In this document: one piece after another, positions 56,541 to 64,000 of the stretch
Layout: each line of letters starts with the position of its first letter
How positions within the stretch are numbered: the first letter of the stretch is position 1
NCBI RefSeq assembly: GCF_024172125.1
Contig: NZ_JAMZEA010000011.1
Location: 248,001 to 312,000 of the forward strand
Reading direction: 5' to 3'
From: Actinomadura rupiterrae
Lineage (GTDB): Bacteria > Actinomycetota > Actinomycetes > Streptosporangiales > Streptosporangiaceae
Length of the DNA: 64,000 nucleotides
Made by a program: the position numbers and the translations under genes
The notes under the pieces: model-generated
What the model was told of the DNA's origin: nothing
The model's input: only the letters and a program-made list of their open reading frames with translations
Databases searched by the model: none

Positions 56541-57689
56541 CGGCAGGAAGGTGAAGTCGCGGAACTGCGCGGACCCCGCCCGCTCGGCCCGGGCGTCGTC
56601 GATCTCGAAGTCGGCGACCCGGCCGGTGAACTCGCGCAGGGCGATCCGCGCCTCCAGCCGCGCGAGCTGCGCGCCGACGCAGTGGTGGTGGCCGCTGCCG
56701 AAGGTGACCTTCGCGCTGGTGTCGCGCTTGGGGTCGAACCGGTCCGGATCGGTGAACACCTCGGCGTCGCGGTTGGCGGACGCCAGCAGCAACAGGACGC
56801 GCTCGCCCTCGGGGATGTGCACGCCATGCAGGGTGAGGTCGCGGGTGAGCGTCCGCCCGGCGAACTGGAAGGGCGGCTCGAAGCGCAGCGTCTCCTCAAC
56901 CCAACCGTCCACGTCGGCGTACGCGTCGGCCCGTGCTGCGGGGAAGCGCCACACCGCGTCCAGGGCGTTGGCGATGAGGCCCGAGGTCGTCTCGCCGCCC
57001 GCCAGCACCAGGACGAGCAGCAGCGCGAGCACCTCGGGGTCGGTGACCGTCCCGTCGGCGTCGGCGGACGCCACGACCTGCGACGCGAGATCCTCGCGCG
57101 GACGCCGCCGCCGCTGCTGGACGAGGTCGGCGAAGTAGCCGGTGAGGACGGCCATGCACTCGGCGCGCTGCGCGGCCGCGGCGTCGGTGTCCTCCTCGCG
57201 GTCGATGAGGATGCTCTGCAGCCGCCAGATCTCCGCCCGGTCGGCGACCGGGACGCCGATCAGCTCGCCGATCACGTCCACCGGCAGCCGCGAGGAGAAC
57301 TCGGCGACCAGGTCGAACTCGCCGCCCGCCAGCGCCCGGTCCAGGTGCCCGCGCGCGATCTCGGCGACGCGCTCCTCCAGCCGGGCCAGCCGCGCCCGCG
57401 TGAACGACCGGGCGACCAGCCCCCGGATCAGCGTGTGCCGGGGCGGGTCGATCGCCGAGATGGACGCGAACGCCGCCGCGTTCGGCCCCCACAGCAGCGG
57501 GTCCAGCATGTTGCCGTTGCGGCTGGAGAACGTCTCCGCGTCGCGGAAGGCGACGCTGACGTCGGCGTGCCGCGACAGCGCCCAGAAGTCGCACTCGTCG
57601 TCGCGGTGCACCGGCGCCTTCTCGCGCAGCCGCGCGTACGCCTCGTAGGGGTCGGGCTGGAAGAGGGGGACGTCCAGAGCAGTAGCCAT
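56520..57689 (-). CDS. Cytochrome P450
   Basis: 389 residues from ATG 57689 behind GGAGG. The I-helix AGGETTSGLIANAL, the ExxR motif ETLRFEPP and the heme-binding loop FGSGHHHCVGAQLAR (cysteine ligand near 335) are all intact. N-terminal FWALSRHADVSVAFRDAETFSS is typical of soluble bacterial P450s. It hydroxylates a small molecule and needs a ferredoxin and reductase, which are not adjacent. It lies 97 bp downstream of an FMN reductase gene and after a methyltransferase gene, all in one direction. Confidence 0.96.
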   Translation of the reverse strand: MATALDVPLFQPDPYEAYARLREKAPVHRDDECDFWALSRHADVSVAFRDAETFSSRNGNMLDPLLWGPNAAAFASISAIDPPRHTLIRGLVARSFTRARLARLEERVAEIARGHLDRALAGGEFDLVAEFSSRLPVDVIGELIGVPVADRAEIWRLQSILIDREEDTDAAAAQRAECMAVLTGYFADLVQQRRRRPREDLASQVVASADADGTVTDPEVLALLLVLVLAGGETTSGLIANALDAVWRFPAARADAYADVDGWVEETLRFEPPFQFAGRTLTRDLTLHGVHIPEGERVLLLLASANRDAEVFTDPDRFDPKRDTSAKVTFGSGHHHCVGAQLARLEARIALREFTGRVADFEIDDARAERAGSAQFRDFTFLPVRATPR

Positions 57690-57786
57690 CGCGGCCTCCG
57701 AGGTCGGTCCGCTCCATGCTCACCCCGATGCCCGCCCCGGGCGCGCGGCAATGCCCAGACCTGCCGGAACCGGCCACGCCTTCGGC

Positions 57787-58362
57787 TTATCTCGCGTCCG
57801 CCCACGCGTCCCGGTGCTCGTCCGCCGCAGCGGCAAGGGCACGCAGCGAGGCCACGATGGCCGCACGCGTCCCGGCGTCCCCGATGAGCCCGTCCGGGCC
57901 GACGTCCTGGCGCGACAGCGGGACGCGCGCGCACGCGTCTTCGACGATCGAGGTGCCGGCGTAGCCGAGCACGGCGCGCAGCGAGTCGTGCGCTCCGGCG
58001 CCGCCGGTCGGCGCGGCGATCGACGACACGTTCAGCCAGGCCACCGGCTTCTCGTACATCTCGCCGCCGCCGATCGTCCAGTCCAGCAGGTTCTTGAACG
58101 ACCCGGGCAGCGCCCCCGCGTACTCGGGCGTGCAGAACAGCACCGCGTCGGCCGCGCCGATCGCGTCCCGCAGTTCGCGGACGGCGGCGGGCAGCGGCTC
58201 GCGGTCGTCGTCGGGGTTGAAATGCGGCAGCGCCGCCAGCCCGCCGAAGCCCAGGACCTCGATCCCCTCGGGCGCGACCGCCCCCGCCGTCCGCAGCACG
58301 GCCGAGTTGGTCGACCCGTCCCGCAGGCTTCCCGACACCGCAAGCACCTTCGTCATGATCAC
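57787..58362 (-). CDS. NADPH-dependent FMN reductase
   Basis: 191 residues of flavodoxin-like fold. N-terminal MTKVLAVSGSLRDGSTNSAVLRTA with the phosphate loop GSLRxGSxN, then FCTPEYAGALPGSFKNLLDWTIGG, the flavin-contact segment of the family. ATG 58362 overlaps the methyltransferase stop by ATGA; ATG 58356 is an alternative. It reduces FMN, quinones or azo compounds with NAD(P)H. A role as reductant partner of the downstream P450 is possible but not typical. Confidence 0.92.
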   Translation of the reverse strand: MIMTKVLAVSGSLRDGSTNSAVLRTAGAVAPEGIEVLGFGGLAALPHFNPDDDREPLPAAVRELRDAIGAADAVLFCTPEYAGALPGSFKNLLDWTIGGGEMYEKPVAWLNVSSIAAPTGGAGAHDSLRAVLGYAGTSIVEDACARVPLSRQDVGPDGLIGDAGTRAAIVASLRALAAAADEHRDAWADAR

Positions 58363-59159
58363 GCCAACCCGCGGTCCGGCCCGTCCATTCCCCCGGCCGC
58401 CGGGGCCTCCCGCCGGACGGCGTGCAGCAGCCGGATCGCGACCTGCCCGGCGTCGAACAGCCGGCTGAACCGCTCAGCCTGCCCCGCCGCGAGCACGTGC
58501 GCGCGGTCGGTCCGGTGCCGGGACGCGACGACCGCGGCGACCCGGTCGGCGCGGCGCTTCCACGACAGCGGCGGGACGTCGGGCTGGTCGATCTGCTCGG
58601 CCGCCGCGAACCCCGCCCGGACGACCAGCTCGGCGAGCGCCCGCCGGGTCGGGAAGTGGTTGCCCTCGGGGCAGGGCAGCAGCTGCGGCCCCTGCGCGAC
58701 CACGACCAGCAGGCCCAGCGGCGCCCCCGGCCGCAGGACGCGGTGGATCTCGCGCAGCACGGCGGCCTTGTCCCGCAGGACGTCCAGCACCCCGAGGCAC
58801 CAGGCGGCGTCGACCGAGGCCGTCCGGAGCGGGATGCGGGCGCCGTCGGCGGTGACGACCGGCAGCCCGAACAACCGGGCGGCGGCGCGTCCGGCGCCCG
58901 GCATCGGCTCCAGCAGGACCGGCCGCGCGCCGAACCGGGCCGCGACCCAGGCGGCCGGACCGCCCATGCCCGCCCCGACGTCCAGCAGGCGCGTCCCGGC
59001 CGACAGCTCGCAGGCCTCGGCCAGCCACGCGAGCGCGGCCGGGTTCGCGCTGCCCCGGCAGGCGGCCGGGATCGCGTAGGCGGCACCGAGCCGCTCGACG
59101 GCCTCGGCGGTCCAGCCGGCGATGTCGTCGAACTCCGCCATCAGCGCACGCGCGGTCAT
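58359..59159 (-). CDS. Class I SAM-dependent methyltransferase
   Basis: 266 residues from ATG 59159 behind GGGGAGG; the longer frame to 59183 is less likely. Motif I reads TRLLDVGAGMGGPAAWVA near residue 62, with LLEPM and the motif SVDAAWCLGVLDVLRDKAAVLREIHRVLRPGAPLGLLVVVA further on, as in small-molecule (UbiE/Coq5-like) enzymes. It is ATGA-coupled to the FMN reductase and lies 83 bp downstream of the TetR gene. TetR, methyltransferase, reductase and P450 may form one tailoring or detoxification unit. Confidence 0.9.
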   Translation of the reverse strand: MTARALMAEFDDIAGWTAEAVERLGAAYAIPAACRGSANPAALAWLAEACELSAGTRLLDVGAGMGGPAAWVAARFGARPVLLEPMPGAGRAAARLFGLPVVTADGARIPLRTASVDAAWCLGVLDVLRDKAAVLREIHRVLRPGAPLGLLVVVAQGPQLLPCPEGNHFPTRRALAELVVRAGFAAAEQIDQPDVPPLSWKRRADRVAAVVASRHRTDRAHVLAAGQAERFSRLFDAGQVAIRLLHAVRREAPAAGGMDGPDRGLA

Positions 59160-59242
59160 GCGGACCTCCCCGTCCGGCCGCATCTCGCCCCCCGGTACCT
59201 ACCCGGACGCCGCGGCGGGGAAGCCCGGCCGCCGCCAGGCGG

Positions 59243-59890
59243 TCAGGAGCGCAGGCGGTCGGCGGGACGGTCCGGTTCGTCCGGGAGCAGCGGGCCCGCG
59301 GGGGACAGGTCGTAGATCGCGTAGACGCGGCGGCGCACCGCCTCCAGCGGGTAGGTATCGGGGTAGACGGCCAGCTTGAACACCACGCCCTCCAGGACGC
59401 TGCGCAGCAGCACCTCCTCCAGGGCCGGGTCGGGCGCGCCGCGCTCGGTGAAGATCGACCGGATGGCGTCCTCGAACGCGGTCAGCTCGGCGGCGTGCGA
59501 CGCCTCGACCCGCACGTAGACGCCGCGGGTCGCGGGCTGGAGCATCAGGCACAGCACGAGCCGCTGGAGTGGAACGGTCCGGGAGGCGGTGAGCAGGACG
59601 CGGTCGATCAGCCCGGCCAGCCGCTCGTCGGCGGTCGTCTCCTCCGGCGCCGGGGCGACCAGGCCGAAGATCCCGAACATCGCCTCGGTCAGCAGCTCCT
59701 CCAGCAGCCGCTCCTTGGCCGGGAAGTAGTAGGAGACCAGGCCCCGCGCGACCCCCGCCCGGTCGGCGATCTGCGCCACCGACGCGCCGCCGTACCCGCG
59801 CTCGGCGAACAGCTCCAGCGCCGCGTCCAGGATGCGGCGGCGGGACTGCTCCCGCAGCTCCCGGTTGGTCTCGGCGGACCGTGGTGACAA
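59243..59890 (-). CDS. TetR family transcriptional regulator
   Basis: 215 residues from TTG 59890, which has AGGGGGG six bases upstream; no ATG or GTG fits better. DNA-binding part: RRRILDAALELFAERGYGGASVAQIADRAGVARGLVSYYFPAKERLLEEL. The C-terminal TetR_C domain follows. It is divergent from the small protein gene at 60055. A 28-bp palindrome with nine-base arms in between (59992-60019) is the likely operator. The tailoring genes downstream may be controlled too. Confidence 0.9.
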   Translation of the reverse strand: MSPRSAETNRELREQSRRRILDAALELFAERGYGGASVAQIADRAGVARGLVSYYFPAKERLLEELLTEAMFGIFGLVAPAPEETTADERLAGLIDRVLLTASRTVPLQRLVLCLMLQPATRGVYVRVEASHAAELTAFEDAIRSIFTERGAPDPALEEVLLRSVLEGVVFKLAVYPDTYPLEAVRRRVYAIYDLSPAGPLLPDEPDRPADRLRS

Positions 59891-59991
59891 GCCGAACCCC
59901 CCTGCGTGCCGAATGAGCCTGTGTGCCGAACGAAGGCGTGCCGCCCGCCATTGTCCCCGGTCGCGGGGAGATCGCGGAAATCGCCCCGCGC

Positions 59992-60019
59992 CGTTGACTG
60001 GCTGGATGTACAGTCAACG
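59992..60019. promoter_or_regulatory. 28-bp inverted repeat, TetR operator candidate
   Basis: CGTTGACTG (59992-60000) and CAGTCAACG (60011-60019) are exact nine-base arms around ten bases (GCTGGATGTA). Arms of the TTGACTG/CAGTCAA kind with about ten bases between are frequent TetR operators in actinomycetes. The site is 36 bp before the start at 60055 and 102 bp from the TetR start. Confidence 0.85.
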
Positions 60020-60054
60020 CCATTCACATGATCGCATCGAGAAGGGAACCCCCC

Positions 60055-60513
60055 ATGGCCGCACGCGACTGGCCGGTCAAGAAGGCGTTCGCACAGGTCG
60101 CGCAGCAGGACGAGCGGCTGCTGGCCAGCTGCATGGTCAGCCTGCCCGGCACGCTCAAGCGGGACGGCTACTACGCGGCGCTCGGCAACGTCACCGGCAT
60201 CCGCCTGGTCGAGGCGACCGGCGCGAACGGCCTGCCCGCGAAGATGGTCGCCGCCGTCACCGACCGCAGGCTGCTGCTGTTCTCCCAGTCCTGGCTGGTG
60301 ATGGGCCGCGCCAAGGACCTGGTCGTCGAGCTCGACCTGCGGCAGGTCAAGGGTGTCGAGCAGCGGGCCGGGTCCCGCGCCCAGGTCACCATCAAGCTCG
60401 CGAACTTCGCTATCCACCTGCGGGACGGCAACCTCGTCGAGCTGGAATCGGCCGATCCGCGCGGCGCGGAAGGGCTCATCGCGGCCCTGTCGTCGGCCGC
60501 CGCGACGGGGTGA
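60055..60513 (+). CDS. Uncharacterised PH-domain-like protein
   Basis: 152 residues from ATG 60055 behind GAAGGGAA. No firm family is recognised. The pattern AAVTDRRLLLFSQSWLVMGRAKDLVVELDLRQVKGVEQRAGSRAQVTIKLANFAIHLRDGNLVELESADP (seen as DRRLLLFSQSW, RQVKGVEQR, TIKLANFAIHLRDG) is typical of bacterial PH-like folds that have a TDRRLLL strand. It has no membrane segment or signal. The divergent TetR and its palindrome suggest it is induced by a ligand. The last 38 bp overlap the convergent PucR gene. Confidence 0.75.
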   Translation: MAARDWPVKKAFAQVAQQDERLLASCMVSLPGTLKRDGYYAALGNVTGIRLVEATGANGLPAKMVAAVTDRRLLLFSQSWLVMGRAKDLVVELDLRQVKGVEQRAGSRAQVTIKLANFAIHLRDGNLVELESADPRGAEGLIAALSSAAATG

Positions 60514-61750
60514 AGTCGTGCGCGACCAGCGCGGCGCGTAGCTGCGGGAGGTCGGCCGGGCAGGTCGGGTCCAGGCCGGTCAGGACGCCGATGCGGCGCA
60601 GCCGGTAGTCCACGGTGTTCGGGTGGACGTGCAGCAGCGGCGCCGCCCGCCGCCGGTTGAAACCGCTGGCCACGTAGGCGCGCAGCGTCTCCAGCAGGAC
60701 CGGGTTGCCGTCCAGGACGGCCAGCAGCCCGGCCAGGTGCGTCCGCGCGGGACCGGGCCGGGAGAGCTGGTAGTCGAGCAGCACGTCGGTGATCCGGTAG
60801 GCGCCGGGAGCGCGGCCGGTGATCCGGACGATCTCCAGGATGTCGGCGGACTGGCGCGCCGCGTCGGCGACCGACCCCGCCGCGGACGCCGCGACCCCGG
60901 CGTGCACGGCGCCGCCCGCGCGGCCCGCGATCCGCGCGACGAGCCCGGCCAGCCGGTCCCAGCCGCCCGCCAGCGCCGCGTCGGGGTCGTCCACCGGCAG
61001 CAGGGCCGTCCCGCCGCGCGCGTTCAGGGCGTGCAGCGCCTGGTCCCGGCCGTGGTGGTCGATCTCGGCCTGGACGCGGCGCAGCTTGCGGCGCGCGGCG
61101 ACGCTGCCGGTGACACCCGCCTCGGTCTCGTCCGGGTGGGCGCCGAGCGCGAGGGTGAGCACCGCGTAGGCCGGGGCCGGACGGACGCCGGCGCGCCGGG
61201 CGGCGTCCTTCGGGTCCTGGCCGTCCAGCAGCGCCGACAGCACCTCGTGCCGCGCCGCCTGGTCCTGGCCGTGCAGGGCCTGGTGCTCCTCGACGTAGGC
61301 GTCCGCGACCGCCGCCGACACCAGCTGCAGCACGTCGAGCAGGATGCGCTCGACCTCGATGACCGCCTCCAGGTCCGCCGGGCCGGCGTGCGCGAGCAGC
61401 GCGTCCAGCCCGATCCGCCAGCCGAGGTGGTAGGCCGACAGCACCGCGCCGAGCGGCACGCCCTCCTCGGCGCGGCGGGCCGCCGAGCGGGTCATCTCCA
61501 CCAGGTCGTCGGGCGCGGGTAGCCGACCGGTGCGCAGGGTCCGGACGAACGTCCGCAGGTTGTCCTCGACCACGCGGGTGATGTCGCCGGCCAGCTCCTC
61601 GCGCGGCAGCGCCGAATACGTCGGGAACCTGTCGGCGAACGCGGCCACCATCCGGCGCGCCAGCACCGGCACCTGCGGACCCAGGACGGAGTCGGCGGGG
61701 CATCCGCCGATGGTCGGGGCGCGGCTACCGGCCGGTTTGGTCTCCGTCAC
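60476..61750 (-). CDS. PucR/CdaR family transcriptional regulator
   Basis: 424 residues from GTG 61750 behind AGGATCC. The N-terminal RsbR/GGDEF-like helical region is followed by the C-terminal PucR helix-turn-helix, LLETLRAYVASGFNRRRAAPLLHVHPNTVDYRLRRIGVLTGLD, with recognition helix HVHPNTVDYRLRRI. Such proteins regulate nitrogen, purine, or secondary-metabolite genes. It is divergent from the GDSL esterase gene (86 bp between starts) and convergent, overlapping by 38 bp, with the PH-like gene. Confidence 0.93.
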   Translation of the reverse strand: MTETKPAGSRAPTIGGCPADSVLGPQVPVLARRMVAAFADRFPTYSALPREELAGDITRVVEDNLRTFVRTLRTGRLPAPDDLVEMTRSAARRAEEGVPLGAVLSAYHLGWRIGLDALLAHAGPADLEAVIEVERILLDVLQLVSAAVADAYVEEHQALHGQDQAARHEVLSALLDGQDPKDAARRAGVRPAPAYAVLTLALGAHPDETEAGVTGSVAARRKLRRVQAEIDHHGRDQALHALNARGGTALLPVDDPDAALAGGWDRLAGLVARIAGRAGGAVHAGVAASAAGSVADAARQSADILEIVRITGRAPGAYRITDVLLDYQLSRPGPARTHLAGLLAVLDGNPVLLETLRAYVASGFNRRRAAPLLHVHPNTVDYRLRRIGVLTGLDPTCPADLPQLRAALVAHDFTPSRRPTTGPR

Positions 61751-61836
61751 AGGATCCTCCGCCCATCTCTGGATAATTCCCTGATGGTCATCGGGTCCGG
61801 CGGGCCGAGTATTGCATCGCCCCCCAAGGAGGACCC

Positions 61837-62721
61837 GTGCCCCTCACATCCCGCCCCTGGCTCCGCCGGTCCCTCGTCACCCTCGTCCCCGCCGCGCTGG
61901 CCGCGCTCGCGCTCGCCCCGGCCGCGCGGGCGGCCGCGCCCGCCTACGTCGCGCTCGGCGACTCGATGGCGTCCGGGCCGCTCATCCCCGACATCACCGG
62001 CCCGGTCGCCTGCGGGCGCTCGACGCACAACTACGCGCACGTGCTCGCGTCCACGCTCGGCGTCGCCGGGCTGAACGACGTGACGTGCAGCGGCGCCGCG
62101 ACCAGGCACATGACCGAGCCGCAGAACCTCAGCGTCCTCGGGCAGCCCGCCGGGACGGCCCCGCCGCAGTTCGACGCGCTCACCGCCGACACCAGGCTCG
62201 TGACGCTCACCATCGGCGGCAACGACGCCGGGCTCGTCGGCGTCGCGCAGACCTGCGTCAACCTGCTGCCGACCGGGACGCCCTGCAAGACCAAGTACAC
62301 CCAGGGTGGCGTGGACCAGGTCGCCCAGCGCATCGACGCCTTCGAGCCGAAACTCGCCGCCGTGCTGGACGGCATCCGGCAGCGGTCGCCGCAGGCGCGC
62401 GTGGCCGTCACCGGCTACGGCCTCTACATCAAGCCCGGCGGCTGCTGGCCCACCGTGCCCGTCCTGCCCGCGGACGCCGACTGGCTCCAGGGGAGCGTCG
62501 CGCGGATGAACGGGGTGATCGCCCGGCAGGCCGCCGCGCACGGCATGGCCTACATCGACCTGGTCACCCCGAGCGCGGGCCACGACGCCTGCCAGGCGCC
62601 GGCCGCCAAGTGGCTGGAGGGGTACGTGCCGACGTCGGCCGCCGCGCCCCTGCACCCGAACCGGACGGGCGAGGAGAACTACGCGCGGATCATCGCCGGG
62701 CAGCTCCAGGCCGCGCGATGA
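61837..62721 (+). CDS. Secreted SGNH/GDSL hydrolase (esterase/lipase)
   Basis: 294 residues from GTG 61837 behind AAGGAGG. A twin-basic start (RPWLRRSLVTLVPAALAALALAPAARAA) gives a Sec or possibly Tat signal. Catalytic blocks: serine in YVALGDSMASG, glycine in the CSGA block, asparagine in TIGGNDAG, and Asp/His near the end in HPNRTGEENYA. Three cysteine pairs fit the disulfide pattern of Streptomyces SGNH lipases. It hydrolyses esters outside the cell. The next gene is coupled by an ATGA overlap, so both secreted proteins are made together. Confidence 0.93.
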   Translation: MPLTSRPWLRRSLVTLVPAALAALALAPAARAAAPAYVALGDSMASGPLIPDITGPVACGRSTHNYAHVLASTLGVAGLNDVTCSGAATRHMTEPQNLSVLGQPAGTAPPQFDALTADTRLVTLTIGGNDAGLVGVAQTCVNLLPTGTPCKTKYTQGGVDQVAQRIDAFEPKLAAVLDGIRQRSPQARVAVTGYGLYIKPGGCWPTVPVLPADADWLQGSVARMNGVIARQAAAHGMAYIDLVTPSAGHDACQAPAAKWLEGYVPTSAAAPLHPNRTGEENYARIIAGQLQAAR

Positions 62722-64000
62722 GGCCCCGCGGCGTCCTGGTCGCGCTGCTCGCCCTGCCCGCCTCGGCCCTGGCACTCCCGGCCCCGGCCGTCGCGGCCCC
62801 GGGCCCGGCCGCGGCGCGTCCCGCCGCCGCGGCCGGACCCGGGACGTCCGCAGCCGGGAAGCTCGCGGCTGGGAAGCTCGCGGCTGGGACGTCCGCGGCG
62901 CATGTGTGTGATCCGGCCGACACCGCGGCGTGCATGCTGCCGTTCCCGAACGACTGGTTCACCGTCCCCGACCGGAGCACCGCGACCGGACGGCGCGTGA
63001 ACCTCTCGCCGCTCGCGACGCCGCGCGCCGGGGGAGTCGTCCCGACCGACCCCGCGCAGTGGAACCGCAGCGACGGGTTCTCCCCGGGCTCGGCGATGCT
63101 CACCCGCGTCCCGGGCCTGGACCTGGCCCGGACCGGCGCGGCCCCGATCACCGACATGGCCCGCTCGCTCGCCTCGGACGCACCCATCGTCCTGATGGAC
63201 GCGCGCACCGGCGAGCGCCGGCCCTACTTCGCCGAACTCGACGTCAACGCGCCCGAGTCGCGGCGGCTGCTGCTCGTCCGCCCTGCCCGGAACCTGCGCG
63301 AAGGCCACCGCTACCTGGTCCTCCTGCGCAACCTCAAGGACACGGAGGGGCGGACGCTCCGAGCGTCGGCCGCCGTCCGGCGCATGCTGTCGGGCCATCC
63401 GCTCGGCACCACGGAGAAGGAACGCGGGACGGCCCTCCGGCGCACCGTCCGCGAGCTGAACGGGCACCACGTTTCCACCTCCGGGCTCTACCTGGCGTGG
63501 GACTTCACCGTCGCGTCCACGCGGAACCTCACCGAACGGGCCGTCCACATGCGGGACGACGCCTTCCGCGCCCTCGGTACGCGCGCGCCGGCGTTCACCA
63601 TCGGCAAGGTCACCGACTTCACCACCGACCAGGACCCTTACCTGGCCCGCCGAGTCGAGGGCACCGTGGACGTGCCCAGCTACCTCGACCTTCCCGGCGG
63701 ACCGCCCGGCTCGTCCCTGCACTACGGACGCGACGGGCTGCCGCAGCAGATCCCCGGCAACGTCCAGAAGGCGAACTTCCGCTGCAACATCCCGCGCGCC
63801 GCGCTCACCACGGCCGCGCAGCCGGTCCTGTACGGGCACGGGCTCATGGGCAGCGCGTCCGAGATCGACAGCGAGAAGCTCCGGCGCGCCGCGCAGCAGC
63901 ACGACCTGATGCTGTGCGCGACCGACTGGATCGGGATGTCCGCCGGCGACATCGCCAACGTCGCGAGCGTCCTGCTGAACATCTCGCGGTTCAACACCGT
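62718..64000 (+). CDS. Secreted hydrolase-like protein, 3' end outside window
   Basis: ATG 62718 overlaps the esterase stop (ATGA) and the frame is open to the window edge, giving about 427 residues. A signal peptide (MRPRGVLVALLALPASALALPAPAVAA) is followed by an Ala-rich linker with four 5-residue repeats. The mature part starts HVCDPADTAACMLPFPNDWFTVPD. It continues with GRRVNLSPLATPRAGG, RNLREGHRYLVLLRNL and LYLAWDFTVAS, then enters an alpha/beta-hydrolase-like region with PVLYGHGLMGSASEIDS. This resembles secreted lipase/esterase-like proteins with an Ig-like N-terminal part; the nucleophile would lie beyond the window. Family assignment tentative. Confidence 0.8.
   Translation, partial: MRPRGVLVALLALPASALALPAPAVAAPGPAAARPAAAAGPGTSAAGKLAAGKLAAGTSAAHVCDPADTAACMLPFPNDWFTVPDRSTATGRRVNLSPLATPRAGGVVPTDPAQWNRSDGFSPGSAMLTRVPGLDLARTGAAPITDMARSLASDAPIVLMDARTGERRPYFAELDVNAPESRRLLLVRPARNLREGHRYLVLLRNLKDTEGRTLRASAAVRRMLSGHPLGTTEKERGTALRRTVRELNGHHVSTSGLYLAWDFTVASTRNLTERAVHMRDDAFRALGTRAPAFTIGKVTDFTTDQDPYLARRVEGTVDVPSYLDLPGGPPGSSLHYGRDGLPQQIPGNVQKANFRCNIPRAALTTAAQPVLYGHGLMGSASEIDSEKLRRAAQQHDLMLCATDWIGMSAGDIANVASVLLNISRFNT
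62841..62900 (+). repeat. Four 15-bp in-frame repeats in the signal/linker region
   Basis: Units 62841-62855, 62856-62870, 62871-62885 and 62886-62900 encode GTSAA, GKLAA, GKLAA and GTSAA (A-B-B-A order); the two inner ones are identical at DNA level. They form the linker between signal peptide and mature domain. Confidence 0.85.

Noticed and set aside
1-64000. Mobile elements, integrases, tRNA or rRNA genes
   Set aside because: No transposase or integrase frame, no terminal inverted repeats with target duplication, and no cloverleaf or rRNA-like segment was found by reading; a covariance-model search would be needed to exclude small RNAs.

Overview
The window is very GC-rich (roughly 73-75% by eye), shows strong G/C third-position bias, uses GTG and TTG starts, and has many ATGA/GTGA gene overlaps. 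This fits a high-GC actinomycete. The gene content (AfsR/SARP regulators, PucR, SigJ-type ECF factor, LuxR/DesK two-component pairs) suggests a Streptosporangiales member such as Actinomadura, but that placement is inference. No tRNA, rRNA, CRISPR, insertion sequence, integrase or phage gene was seen. No gap between genes exceeds about 240 bp.

Region 1 (1-2030) is the 3' end of an M1 aminopeptidase gene, translationally coupled to a FAD-dependent amine/amino-acid oxidase and closed by a near-perfect rho-independent terminator. Region 2 (about 2180-19099) is the centre of interest and looks like an undescribed natural-product cluster. A KAS III-like acyltransferase/ketosynthase, an FkbH-type glyceryl-ACP synthase and a free ACP should supply a C3 glyceryl unit. 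An amino-acid N-monooxygenase, a stand-alone cupin and a methionyl-tRNA-synthetase-like protein, in that order and nearly touching, match a known N-N-bond-forming (hydrazine synthetase) machinery. In the characterised systems, as I recall them, cupin and MetRS are fused; here they are two overlapping genes. Two ATP-grasp ligases, an arginine dihydrolase/DDAH-like enzyme, a cytosolic-looking SBP_bac_5 protein, a CPA2 antiporter, an MFS transporter, a metal-dependent amidohydrolase and a NIPSNAP-like protein complete it. My model is a hydrazine-containing amino-acid or peptide conjugate, possibly glycerate-linked.

Region 3 (19311-24057) holds pgi with unusual tandem repeats of its own 3' end, an EF-hand protein, an AraC regulator, an NmrA-like reductase and a DUF1772 protein. 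Region 4 (24143-33300, minus strand) is a seven-gene LacI-controlled glycan-use operon: regulator, lipoprotein binding protein, two permeases, secreted glucoamylase-like protein, sulfatase and GH39 enzyme. Two identical LacI-type operators lie upstream of the regulator. Region 5 (33417-47819) is a mosaic of small regulated modules: methyltransferase; alpha/beta hydrolase plus large AfsR-like ATPase plus lactonase; flavin hydroxylase with MarR; WD40 protein; a YceI gene broken by an in-frame amber codon; SigJ; Rrf2 with MFS; TetR with aldo/keto reductase. Several have clear palindromic operators.

Region 6 (47867-49961) pairs a SenB-like selenosugar synthase with a selenophosphate synthetase but has no SenA nearby. 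Region 7 (50002-55278) is a DesK/LuxR two-component system divergent from a MacB/FtsX-type ABC exporter. Region 8 (55232-64000) holds two unrecognised proteins, a TetR-methyltransferase-flavin reductase-P450 block, a small membrane-free protein with its own palindrome, a PucR regulator, a secreted GDSL esterase and the start of a secreted hydrolase-like protein that runs off the window end.
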